DNA from: Candidatus Jordarchaeia archaeon
GTDB lineage: Archaea; Asgardarchaeota; Jordiarchaeia; Jordiarchaeales; Jordiarchaeaceae
DNA: 43,158 nucleotides
Direction of reading: 5' to 3'
Assembly (NCBI GenBank): GCA_018383815.1
Contig: JAHAWU010000013.1
Location: 1 to 43,158, forward strand
In this document: positions 15,425 through 22,939 of the stretch, piece after piece
Layout of the letters: each line of letters opens with the position of its first letter
Numbering within the stretch: the stretch's first letter is position 1
Translations under genes and position numbers: made by a program
The notes under the pieces: generated by a model
Told to the model about the DNA's origin: nothing
What the model saw: the letters and a program-made list of their open reading frames with translations, nothing else
Database searches by the model: none

Positions 15425-16506
15425 TCCAATATAAGTAATTCCACATACGATTTATAGTTTCCCGTATTCAGTATATATGGAGGACCAGTGAAGGTCTCAT
15501 TGAATAAAACTGGAAACAGTATGTTGGCTAGAAGCTCAACGCCCTCTGCAACTCTCGGCCCAGGCCTTGAAAACAAGTTTTCTGCCTGCCCCTGAACAAA
15601 GTATATTTCATCATTCATCGCAGCAGGTGTGTTGCCAAGATTAGGGTCTGTTTTAATATTGGTGTATGTTGTACTTGGATCCAGGTATGCGTAATGATCT
15701 AAAATAATTATTTTATCGGGATTTTTCGCTGCCGCCTGAACAAATGTTTTTATGGGCCACGGTTGAGTATCATCGTAGAAAACGTTTAGGCCACCTGCTT
15801 TCTGAACGATTTCACTAAGGAACGTGCTATTTCCGCAAGTGTATATTTGGTCTCGGTCAAAGTCTATCCACACACATACGAGTACATTTAGTACCGATTG
15901 ACTTGACACATTACCTTGTATGGTGCTTATTTTTGTTTCCATTTTATCGACAAGAGCTTGAGCCACTGAACTTCTTTTGAACAAGCTGCCTATCTGTAGA
16001 ATGGATACTTCTATCTGGCTAATTCTTGTACCTTGGGGAACTAAGAAGGAGTATATTCCCTGGCTTACAAGAGAAGAGTACAATGATACTTGGGCGGGAA
16101 CACCTGAGTCTAGGAGAACTATTGTGGGATTAAGAGACACTATTGATTCAGGACTGGGGGACCACCAGTTTATTTCATTTTTTATTCTTCCTGCTAATAT
16201 TAGTTCGACAATTCTAGGTAGATAAAAGTCCTGCATTGAGTAGCCATATCCGTAGGGATCATGGTCCACGCAGCCAACTATGTAGTCTACAAGGCCCAAA
16301 CCGTAAAGTATTTCGTCTATACTGGGTGCGCATGATACTATTCGGGGTTGTCCCAGTTGGAATAGTACTATGCTGAGTAGGTAGTTTTGCTGGGTGGATT
16401 TTTGGTTGTTTATAACTGCGTAGGTTGATAGTCCCGTCACTGAAATTGCCACTATCACTATTAGTATTGCTGCTAGGGCTCTTTTGCTTTTCAGAGTGGT
16501 TCCCAT
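15421..16506 (-). CDS. btuF: Corrinoid-binding protein, membrane-anchored
   Basis: This is the extracytoplasmic binding protein of the importer, with the helical-backbone TroA/BtuF fold. The N-terminus carries one hydrophobic segment (ALAAILIVIVAISVTGLSTY) without a lipobox, so it is probably an uncleaved membrane anchor. The mature part starts with the classic PRIVSCAPSIDEILYGLGLV and contains SPSPESIVSLNPTIVL and the long central helix with KAGGLNVFYDD. I chose ATG 16506 because GAGGTG lies just upstream; GTG 16515 is in frame and three codons earlier. It is first in the minus-strand cobalamin run and its promoter is shared with the divergent cobT gene. Confidence 0.9.
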   Translation of the reverse strand: MGTTLKSKRALAAILIVIVAISVTGLSTYAVINNQKSTQQNYLLSIVLFQLGQPRIVSCAPSIDEILYGLGLVDYIVGCVDHDPYGYGYSMQDFYLPRIVELILAGRIKNEINWWSPSPESIVSLNPTIVLLDSGVPAQVSLYSSLVSQGIYSFLVPQGTRISQIEVSILQIGSLFKRSSVAQALVDKMETKISTIQGNVSSQSVLNVLVCVWIDFDRDQIYTCGNSTFLSEIVQKAGGLNVFYDDTQPWPIKTFVQAAAKNPDKIIILDHYAYLDPSTTYTNIKTDPNLGNTPAAMNDEIYFVQGQAENLFSRPGPRVAEGVELLANILFPVLFNETFTGPPYILNTGNYKSYVELLILE

Positions 16507-16530
16507 GTTTTTCACCTCTCATTGGCGAAA

Positions 16531-16590
16531 GGTTTTTAAACCGCGTTATAGGATAACTTATCCTACAGAGGATAACTTAACCTATATAAA
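16531..16590. promoter_or_regulatory. Divergent btuF/cobT promoters with two matching palindromes
   Basis: A minus-strand TATA-like box lies in GGTTTTTAAACC (16531-16542) and a plus-strand TATA box in CTATATAAA (16582-16590). Between them are two copies of one palindrome: AGGATAACTTATCCT (16550-16564, perfect around the central C and extending by a T/A pair to 16549-16565) and AGGATAACTTAACCT (16569-16583, one mismatch). Their centres are 19 bp apart, about two helical turns. The second copy touches the cobT TATA/BRE region. This looks like a tandem operator for a dimeric regulator able to control import and assembly genes together. No regulator gene adjoins it, and no cobalamin riboswitch is visible. 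Confidence 0.7.
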
Positions 16591-16635
16591 TGTGACGGTA
16601 CAATAAAAAACTAGAACACTTTGAAGGTTCTGAAA

Positions 16636-17730
16636 ATGGAAAGGTACAGAGATATTTTAATAGACCACTGTGAAGTGAAGGCGAAAAACTTTCTGAGTAA
16701 AATAGAGAGACAGGAGCCTTTATTCATCTGCACAATTGGCAATACTGAAACTGCCAAAATACCTGAAATATCCGCAGCTGGGAAGTATCCCGAAGTCACT
16801 GACTATACACCTGCAGCGGACGTTGAACTACTATTCTATGGGGAATGTAAATGTATAGATGGTGTTCCTGTTACACCGGACGGAATTCCCACCCCGGCAC
16901 TTATAACTCGCTCCGCCTTAACCCTAGCAGACATACCTGTCTTTGTGGTTAGTGGAGGGTTGAGGGTTAAGCCTTATGCGCCCTTCATTGATCTTGGGGG
17001 TGAGCCTGGGGAGAATATTAGAACTGGTAGGGCGGTTAAGAACGTGGAGGAGGTTATTAGAAGGGCGGAGGTGGTGGGAAGCAACTTTTCCAAAACAGCG
17101 GACTATCTTGTGGTGGGGGAGAGTATTCCTGGGGGAACTACCACTGCGTTGGGAGTTCTTCTTGCTATGGGGGTGAATGCTAAGTTGAAGGTGAGTAGTA
17201 GTATGCCTGTAAACCCTCACAGTCTTAAGATAAGGGTTGTAGAGGAGGGATTGAAGGCCGCGGGAGTGGGGTTCGGTGAACTTAAAAGTGACCCAGTTGG
17301 GGCTATTGCTTCTGTGGGTGATCCTATGATTGCTGCTTTTTCGGGGCTTGTTTTGGGGGCGGCTTCCAGGGTTCCGGTTTTGATGGCGGGGGGCACCCAG
17401 ATGACTGCAGTTTTGTCTGTGGTTAGGGCTTTGAGGGCTGATGTTCTTGAGAATGTGGCTGTTGGTACCACGAGGTGGATAATTCAGGATAAGAGTTCGG
17501 ATATTAGGGGTTTAGTTTCTCAAATCTGTGATGTTCCGGTACTAGCTGCTAATCTCAATTTTTCAGAATCGGGGATAGAGGGGTTGAGGGCTTATGAGAG
17601 GGGGGTTGTTAAGGAGGGTGTGGGCGCAGGTGGGGTCTCAATAGCTGCTTTTCTCAAAACTGGGGGTAAAGTTTCGAGCAAGGTGCTTTTGAGGGAGATA
17701 GAGGAGAATTATAGGAAGTTGATTGGCTGA
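16636..17730 (+). CDS. cobT: Nicotinate-nucleotide:base phosphoribosyltransferase, archaeal CobT type
   Basis: The enzyme makes alpha-ribazole phosphate from nicotinate mononucleotide and the lower-ligand base. The sequence fits the archaeal/cyanobacterial CobT-like family: GVPVTPDGIPTPALITRSAL, FVVSGGLRVKPYAPFIDLG, GESIPGGTTTALGVLLAMG and VLMAGGTQMTAVLSVVRAL are conserved blocks with Gly-rich phosphate-binding turns. The lower-ligand base is unknown. ATG 16636 follows GAAGGT by seven bases; TTG 16621 is an in-frame alternative. It is divergent from btuF and ends 7 nt before the convergent Mrp gene. Confidence 0.92.
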   Translation: MERYRDILIDHCEVKAKNFLSKIERQEPLFICTIGNTETAKIPEISAAGKYPEVTDYTPAADVELLFYGECKCIDGVPVTPDGIPTPALITRSALTLADIPVFVVSGGLRVKPYAPFIDLGGEPGENIRTGRAVKNVEEVIRRAEVVGSNFSKTADYLVVGESIPGGTTTALGVLLAMGVNAKLKVSSSMPVNPHSLKIRVVEEGLKAAGVGFGELKSDPVGAIASVGDPMIAAFSGLVLGAASRVPVLMAGGTQMTAVLSVVRALRADVLENVAVGTTRWIIQDKSSDIRGLVSQICDVPVLAANLNFSESGIEGLRAYERGVVKEGVGAGGVSIAAFLKTGGKVSSKVLLREIEENYRKLIG

Positions 17731-17737
17731 TTCTGTT

Positions 17738-18625
17738 TTAGGGCTGGTTTTTGGTTTCTTTTTTGTCTTCTACTATTTTTTGGATTTTTTGTACTATTTC
17801 GTTGAATGTTTTGGCTGTTTGTGATTGGGGGTTTTCTACTATGAAGGGTGTTCCACGGTCGGTGTTTTCTGTGATTTTTGGATCTATGGGGATTTGGCCT
17901 AGGAGGTTTAGGTTCATTTCTTGGCTTATTTTTTCTCCTCCTCCAACACCCAGAATTTCGTATTTTTCTCCACATTTGGGGCATATGAAGCCACTCATGT
18001 TTTCTATTATTCCTATTATGGGAATATTCATTTTTCGGGCCATTGAGACTGCTTTTCTGACCACGTATTGGGAGAGGTCTGAGGGGGCGGTGATTATTAT
18101 TGCCCCATCCATTTCGGGTATGAGTTGCATTATGTTTAGGGGTTCGTCTCCGGTGCCTGGCGGTAAATCTATGAGGAGGTAGTCTAGTTCTCCCCAGTCT
18201 ACTTCGGATAGTAGTTGCCTTATGGCTTTCATTTTTAGCGGTCCACGCCATATGAGGGGCTTTTCGCTTTCGGCTACTAGGAGGTCCATGGAGATGACTT
18301 TTACTCCCTGGGATGTGGTTACTGGTTTTATGCCTGTTTCTGTAGCTTGGGGTTTTTCTCCCCTGATTCCCAGTATTTTGGGTATCGAGGGTCCGTGTAT
18401 GTCGGAGTCTAGGATTCCCACCTTTTGATCTTTTAAGGCTAGGGCTGTTGCTAGGTTGGCGGTTATCATACTTTTTCCCACTCCCCCCTTTCCGGACATA
18501 ATTATGATTTTATGTTTTATACTGGCCATTTTTTCTTTGACTTTCTTTTTTTGCACTATTTTTTCAATCATGGGATTAATTTTTTCTTCTATTACTTTAG
18601 TGGTTTGGTTTTCTTGTTCGGCCAA
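17738..18625 (-). CDS. mrp: Mrp/NBP35-type Fe-S cluster carrier ATPase
   Basis: This is a 295-residue P-loop ATPase that binds and transfers [4Fe-4S] clusters to apoproteins. The deviant Walker A SGKGGVGKS is at residues 44-52, switch I is DSDIHGPSIPKILG, Walker B is DYLLIDLPPGTGDE, and the cluster-binding CPKC lies near residues 215-218 in SGFICPKCGEKYEI. A charged helical extension of about 35 residues precedes the ATPase domain; there is no DUF59 domain or N-terminal four-Cys motif. TTG 18625 follows GGAGTG by about eight bases. With many Fe-S proteins nearby (AOR, HdrD-like, aconitase-type) a general maturation role is likely. Confidence 0.93.
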   Translation of the reverse strand: MAEQENQTTKVIEEKINPMIEKIVQKKKVKEKMASIKHKIIIMSGKGGVGKSMITANLATALALKDQKVGILDSDIHGPSIPKILGIRGEKPQATETGIKPVTTSQGVKVISMDLLVAESEKPLIWRGPLKMKAIRQLLSEVDWGELDYLLIDLPPGTGDEPLNIMQLIPEMDGAIIITAPSDLSQYVVRKAVSMARKMNIPIIGIIENMSGFICPKCGEKYEILGVGGGEKISQEMNLNLLGQIPIDPKITENTDRGTPFIVENPQSQTAKTFNEIVQKIQKIVEDKKETKNQP

Positions 18626-18719
18626 CTAGTTCACTCCGCATATGTTTTGCTTGCAACGCCCTTCTTGATGTTGATGTGAAGGGGCTGAGTTTAGCTTTTT
18701 AGTAAAAAGAGCCTTCTTA

Positions 18720-18917
18720 TTATATAAGAGTATTCAGATATTGTAAAAACTCGGCCCACCAAGGCCTTTGCGTCAGAATAGCTGCGACTATGATAATTAG
18801 AGCTACCAGTAATAGGGGGAGGAGTATCTTTGGTTTCTGGGGTTCAAATTTTCCAATGTATAATCCATAAAATACGAATACAACTATGATGAGGAATACT
18901 AAGAGTAAGTAGCCCAT
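18720..18917 (-). CDS. Small membrane protein, two helices
   Basis: From ATG 18917 the frame gives 65 residues with two hydrophobic helices, GYLLLVFLIIVVFVFYGLYI and ILLPLLLVALIIIVAAIL, separated by a short loop (GKFEPQKPK) and ending in an aromatic segment (RPWWAEFLQYLNTLI). The frame is open further upstream (to 19091), but that part looks unlike protein, and the TM-dense segment is the only convincing piece. No strong ribosome-binding site is visible. Function is unknown. Confidence 0.5.
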   Translation of the reverse strand: MGYLLLVFLIIVVFVFYGLYIGKFEPQKPKILLPLLLVALIIIVAAILTQRPWWAEFLQYLNTLI

Positions 18918-19245
18918 TTGAATCGAACCCAATTTTTGTTTTTCTCTAAATTGAGCATTAGGGGATATAGCTTTTTTGGTCATAAACCCGTTTAAAACAC
19001 ATATTGATTGTGAAAAATGCAAGTGGCCTCTTTTTTTAAAGCTTAGCATACGATTAAAGAATTGTAGGTATGCCGCACTTGGGATTATCATTAAGAAGTG
19101 TTCCGTGCTGCGTAGCCTGTTATCACGAAGAGACAGAGTAATGTGTCTATCTGACTGTTTCTGGGTGGCCTATTTTTACCATTACACTTAGCGGGGAAGG
19201 ACTTTTCAAAGAATATTGGTGTATTGTAGAAAAAAATGTGGGGAT

Positions 19246-19473
19246 TTAGGAGGATACTAGTGTTGAGGTTTGTTCAACGCCTTCTAGTTTTCTAATTTTT
19301 GTTACCAATACGTCCAGCTGTGCTAGGTCGTCTAGGGAGGCGCGAACCACCACATCCCAGCTTCCATAAACGACTTTAGCCTCCGTGACATGGTCGTATT
19401 TGGAAACGGTTTCTGCTATTTCGTGCTCCTTTCCCACCGCGGTTAGCAGCATTATATAGGCAATAATTGCCAT
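19246..19473 (-). CDS. Stand-alone Lrp/AsnC ligand-binding (RAM) domain protein
   Basis: This is a 75-residue protein made only of the alpha-beta sensor domain of Lrp/AsnC regulators (AYIMLLTAVGKEHEIAETVS... VTEAKVVYGSWDVVVRASLD... TLVSS). The helix-turn-helix is absent. Such small proteins form dimers to octamers and bind amino acids, and may modulate full-length Lrp proteins by mixed assembly. GGAG lies before the ATG. It is divergent from the GH35 gene, with only 76 bp between the start codons. Confidence 0.9.
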   Translation of the reverse strand: MAIIAYIMLLTAVGKEHEIAETVSKYDHVTEAKVVYGSWDVVVRASLDDLAQLDVLVTKIRKLEGVEQTSTLVSS

Positions 19474-19502
19474 TGCTCATTTCTCCATAATTCATATTAT
19501 TG

Positions 19503-19513
19503 TTTATATAATA
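19503..19513. promoter_or_regulatory. TATA element shared by divergent genes
   Basis: TTTATATAATA reads as a TATA box on both strands. At the usual distance of 26-27 bp it predicts transcription starts near 19535 (plus, 15 nt before the GH35 ATG) and near 19481 (minus, about 8 nt before the AsnC-like ATG). No other TATA box in the 76-bp gap is as good. Confidence 0.45.
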
Positions 19514-19549
19514 GATTTACTCAACAATTTCAATTTATGGGTTGTCATA

Positions 19550-21970
19550 ATGAAAACATCTTCACTATCTAAAATATTTGATGTGAATGAAGGAAAAGTC
19601 TTGTTGAGTGGAGAAATTCACTATTTTCGCGTTCCTAAAAAGGAGTGGCGGAAAAGGCTTTCAAAATTGAAAAAGGCCCACCTAGATGCGGTGTCTACCT
19701 ATATTCCATGGAATTGGCATGAAGTGAGTCCCGGTGTATTCGACTTTCAAGGCGAAACAGTTGAGGAGCGTGACCTTGAAACATTTCTGGAATATGCCCG
19801 TGAGGAAGAATTGGGAGTGTTAGCGAAGCCTGGACCCTATATTTGCGCAGAGTGGAAGTGGGGAGGCATACCAGAGCGGGTGATTAGAGGGTATCCTGAA
19901 ATTTTGGCGCGTAACTCTAGGGGAAAACCTACGTTCTGGTTTTCTAAAAAGGCTCCCGTAATAACATATCTTCACCCCATCTACTTGAGTCAAGCTAAGG
20001 AATGGATTGAGAATGTGGGTTCCCTTCTTGCAAGGCACCAGTACACTGAGGGGGGGAGCGTAGTTCTTGTTCAGATTGATAATGAGGCTTCTTATGGCTT
20101 TCATTTCCAGCCTTTTGACACGGACTACAACGATATTGTAATTGGTGGGGAAAAGGGGGAAGGTCTTTATCAAAGGTGGCTTAGGGAAAAGTACAAGTCA
20201 ATTGAAGAGTTGAATAGGAGATACCGTTCAGGTTTTGATTCCTTTTTGGTGGTTGAACCTCCAAGAAAAATGGTTAAGGATAAACATGCTTTACCCTGGA
20301 TTTTCGATTGGATGGAATTCAAGGAGGATATGGTTGCCAGTTTCCTTGGGGAAATTGCGGATGTTCTGAGGAGTAAAGGAGTTAATGTCCCTTTATATAC
20401 CAATGAGCCTTACACCATTCTGCCACCCGCAAGCATATCTAAGAAAAGTAAAGTGGTATATGACACCATTGATTTGTATCCTCAGCTAATACCTGATTTG
20501 GAATCCTTTACCGAGATTATTAAAAACGTTGAACGTTTGAAGGCGGAGCAGATAAACTGTGCACCTTTGACCCTAGAATTGCAGGCGGGATGGTTTGATT
20601 CAAGTGTTCCAGACAATATGGTGCACTTTTTGGAACGCGTAGCCTATATACACGGACTAAAGGGATTTAACTTCTACATGTTTTCAGGCGGAGTTAATCC
20701 CCAAAACTATGGAACTACGGGTAGAATCTACTACCACGACGCACCTTTGGACGAGAAGGGTGAGGAAACCAGTAAATACCCTGTCGTTAAAAGGTTTGCA
20801 GATTTTGTAGATTCTTCTAAAAAAGCAACTAGTAAACTGGCAGAGCTAAGCTTAGGTTACTACCACCCCTACACCTATGCAAGACTTGTAAACGTAAAAA
20901 GTGGCACCTTCCTAGACTACAGAACGCTGAGTACATTAATGGATAAATTTGCGGGTATAATTTTGGAAGCGGGATTTAACTTTGAGTTGCTAGACCTCAG
21001 ACAACTTCCTATTCAGAAACTTGTCCAGAACCGTGCTCTCATTGCTTTTAGCTTTGACTTTATGGAGAGAAGTATAGTTGAGAAACTGGAGGGATATGTA
21101 AGGAGGGGCGGATTTCTGGTAATCCTTCCATGTGTACCAGAATTAGATGAGAACTTTGAAAGTTTAGAACTAACGAAGAACCTTCTCAGAGTCAAAAAAC
21201 AGGAAATATACAAGCAGAGTTATGTTCAGTGTGGTGGATTAAAGTTCAAGTCTCCAATTATTGTAACCTTTGATGTTGAAAATGTGGAGCCCTTATTCCT
21301 CTTTGAGGGTAAAATTTGTGGTTTCCGAATTGATTATGGAAAAGGCTCGGTTGTGCAATTAGGGTTTTTGCCTGACGCTAAAAGTTTACCTTCTGTGCTG
21401 GAAAAAGTGGGCTTAACCGCAAGGTACTGTTTTTCTTCAGATAAAGTTTTACTATGCGAAAGAGCAGGAAGTGACATTGGATACTTGCTTGTGTGTAATT
21501 TGGATTGGAGAGATAAGAAGTGTGACATAACGTTCAGCTCACCCCACAACTTGAACCAAAAGATATCAGTAAAGGACTACCTTGTTCCAAGGAGAAGCGC
21601 CATAATCTGGACTTCAGGACTAAATTTAGGAAATTCAAAAATTAACTACCTCACTTCAGAGATTTCCAAGTTTGAGAAAAATGAATCCTACATCGAAATA
21701 GAGTGTTGGGGCTACAGGAACAGCCCAGGACTTATTTCCCTAACACTACCAAAAAAACCAAAAGTTGTCTCGGCTCCCTCAACCTGGGACGAAGAACACA
21801 AGGAACTTCTTGTCAACTATATTCACGGTAGAGAAAATGAAATAAAAATTAATGCCTCAGAAAAAATAATAATTAAAATAGAGGGAGTGGAACTCTTAAG
21901 TGAAGCTACAAAGTTTACTCAGCTAAAATATCTGCTGAGAAGAAAGATAGTGAAAAGATTTTTCACCTAG
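19550..21970 (+). CDS. GH35 family beta-galactosidase-like glycosidase, cytosolic
   Basis: This is an 806-residue retaining glycoside hydrolase. The TIM barrel covers about residues 15-350: SGEIHYFRVPKKEW (substrate loop), STYIPWNWHE, KPGPYICAEWKWGG and the acid/base E179 in VLVQIDNEAS; E343 in LTLELQAGWFD aligns with the GH35 nucleophile in TEFWxGW. A glutamine amidotransferase-like region (about 440-600) and beta-sandwich domains follow. No signal peptide is present, so the substrate must be imported oligosaccharide, or an internal glycan or glycolipid. GH35 members cleave beta-galactosides and, in archaea, also glucosamine-type exo-glycans, so substrate is open. No clear ribosome-binding site precedes ATG 19550 and the leader is short. 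No sugar transporter lies nearby. Confidence 0.9.
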   Translation: MKTSSLSKIFDVNEGKVLLSGEIHYFRVPKKEWRKRLSKLKKAHLDAVSTYIPWNWHEVSPGVFDFQGETVEERDLETFLEYAREEELGVLAKPGPYICAEWKWGGIPERVIRGYPEILARNSRGKPTFWFSKKAPVITYLHPIYLSQAKEWIENVGSLLARHQYTEGGSVVLVQIDNEASYGFHFQPFDTDYNDIVIGGEKGEGLYQRWLREKYKSIEELNRRYRSGFDSFLVVEPPRKMVKDKHALPWIFDWMEFKEDMVASFLGEIADVLRSKGVNVPLYTNEPYTILPPASISKKSKVVYDTIDLYPQLIPDLESFTEIIKNVERLKAEQINCAPLTLELQAGWFDSSVPDNMVHFLERVAYIHGLKGFNFYMFSGGVNPQNYGTTGRIYYHDAPLDEKGEETSKYPVVKRFADFVDSSKKATSKLAELSLGYYHPYTYARLVNVKSGTFLDYRTLSTLMDKFAGIILEAGFNFELLDLRQLPIQKLVQNRALIAFSFDFMERSIVEKLEGYVRRGGFLVILPCVPELDENFESLELTKNLLRVKKQEIYKQSYVQCGGLKFKSPIIVTFDVENVEPLFLFEGKICGFRIDYGKGSVVQLGFLPDAKSLPSVLEKVGLTARYCFSSDKVLLCERAGSDIGYLLVCNLDWRDKKCDITFSSPHNLNQKISVKDYLVPRRSAIIWTSGLNLGNSKINYLTSEISKFEKNESYIEIECWGYRNSPGLISLTLPKKPKVVSAPSTWDEEHKELLVNYIHGRENEIKINASEKIIIKIEGVELLSEATKFTQLKYLLRRKIVKRFFT

Positions 21971-22013
21971 AAGGGTGGGGAATTTGGAGTAAAATGTGAA
22001 CCGTTACGAATCT

Positions 22014-22799
22014 CTACGCCTTCTTTTTTGTTTTTGCCTTGGCTCTCTTTTTGGGTTTGGCAGTTTCCTTGGGTTTTTCGGTAAGCTCTTTTGCTTCTTT
22101 TATCCAGGCTTTGATTGTGTCTTGGGGAATCTTAGTTATTTGAGTTATTTCTTCTATTTCTTCCTCTTCAGTTAAAGCTAGGTCTTCAAGTGTGAGTATG
22201 CCTATTTCTGCTAGTTTCTTAGCGTCCTGGTTTGTTAAGCCTTTAATTTTTGTTAGGTCTGCAGATTCTATCTCTGGAAGTTCTTCTACAACTTTTTCTT
22301 TGGGTGCCTCCTTTACTTCCTCGGGCTTGGGTTCGGGTTTAATTTTTCCAGTTAGCACTTGGGCGTCCTCAATCCAAAGCTGTGCTCGTGTTTCACTTAC
22401 TCCAACTTTTTTGGCCAAGTCTTTAGCCTTCGCATTTGATAGGGCTTCTAGTGAGTCGATTTTGTTCTGGAATAGTTTTTGGGCCAACTTTTTGTTTAGA
22501 CCCTCTATTTTTGTTAATTCGGAGACGGCCCGTTTCTCAGCTTCTTCTAAGGGTAACTTTTTGGTTTCTTCTGCTTTTTTCTCTTCCAATTTTTTCTTCA
22601 TTTCTTTAATATGAGTCTTGATAGCATCTATGTTGAATTCATGTGTTGTTTTTCTCCGCCGATCTATTCTTAGCGAAAGCCTTCTAGCCTCATGCACGCT
22701 TAGTCCAGCGCCGCTTATTTCTCCAAGACTAAACCCTCTACCTGCTCTGAATTTTCTACTATCTTGACTATGCATAACTCTTGGTTCGATTTCTGACAT
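22014..22799 (-). CDS. rpl13e: Ribosomal protein eL13 fused to helix-hairpin-helix repeats
   Basis: From ATG 22799 (GGAGG eight bases upstream) the protein has 261 residues. The first 65 or so are eL13: RKFRAGRGFSLGEISGAGL and ARRLSLRIDRRRKTTHEFNI match archaeal L13e. A charged linker helix follows, then two helix-hairpin-helix modules: LTKIEGLNKKLAQKLFQNKI... VSETRAQLWIEDA and DLTKIKGLTNQDAKKLAEIG... IPQDTIKAWIKEA. An acidic/proline-rich spacer joins them and the chain ends in an AKPKKRAKAKTKKKA tail. Archaeal eL13 is usually about 80 residues, so most of this chain is extra. The HhH units could contact rRNA, tRNA or DNA. eL13 occurs in TACK-type archaea and is absent from most Euryarchaeota, which helps place the organism. 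Confidence 0.9.
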   Translation of the reverse strand: MSEIEPRVMHSQDSRKFRAGRGFSLGEISGAGLSVHEARRLSLRIDRRRKTTHEFNIDAIKTHIKEMKKKLEEKKAEETKKLPLEEAEKRAVSELTKIEGLNKKLAQKLFQNKIDSLEALSNAKAKDLAKKVGVSETRAQLWIEDAQVLTGKIKPEPKPEEVKEAPKEKVVEELPEIESADLTKIKGLTNQDAKKLAEIGILTLEDLALTEEEEIEEITQITKIPQDTIKAWIKEAKELTEKPKETAKPKKRAKAKTKKKA

Positions 22800-22939
22800 A
22801 ACATTGTCCTCCACAAGCATGTCTTTGAAACGCGAGAGGGTATATTAAGTTTTACGTAAACTAATGATTATCACGTAATTAATTAGTTTCTAATTTTAAG
22901 AAAATTCACCCATGCCCGAAAGATCATTTGTTGTTTTCG

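Noticed and set aside
16507-16635. Cobalamin riboswitch upstream of btuF/cobT
   Set aside because: The gap between the start codons is about 130 bp and is filled by TATA boxes and palindromes; there is no room for the B12-box aptamer and none of its conserved segments is present.
18650-18720. Possible box C/D guide RNA (TGATGT repeats and CTGAG)
   Set aside because: The C box deviates from RTGATGA and the distance to the D-like box is too short for a guide.
18900-18990. tRNA-like T-loop (GGTTCGATT on the minus strand near 18920-18929)
   Set aside because: The flanking five-base stem does not pair, and no anticodon or acceptor stem can be built around it; it lies just upstream of the small membrane protein start.
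18918-19091. N-terminal extension of the small membrane protein to 19091
   Set aside because: The extra residues look like translated non-coding DNA and no ribosome-binding site supports the earlier start.
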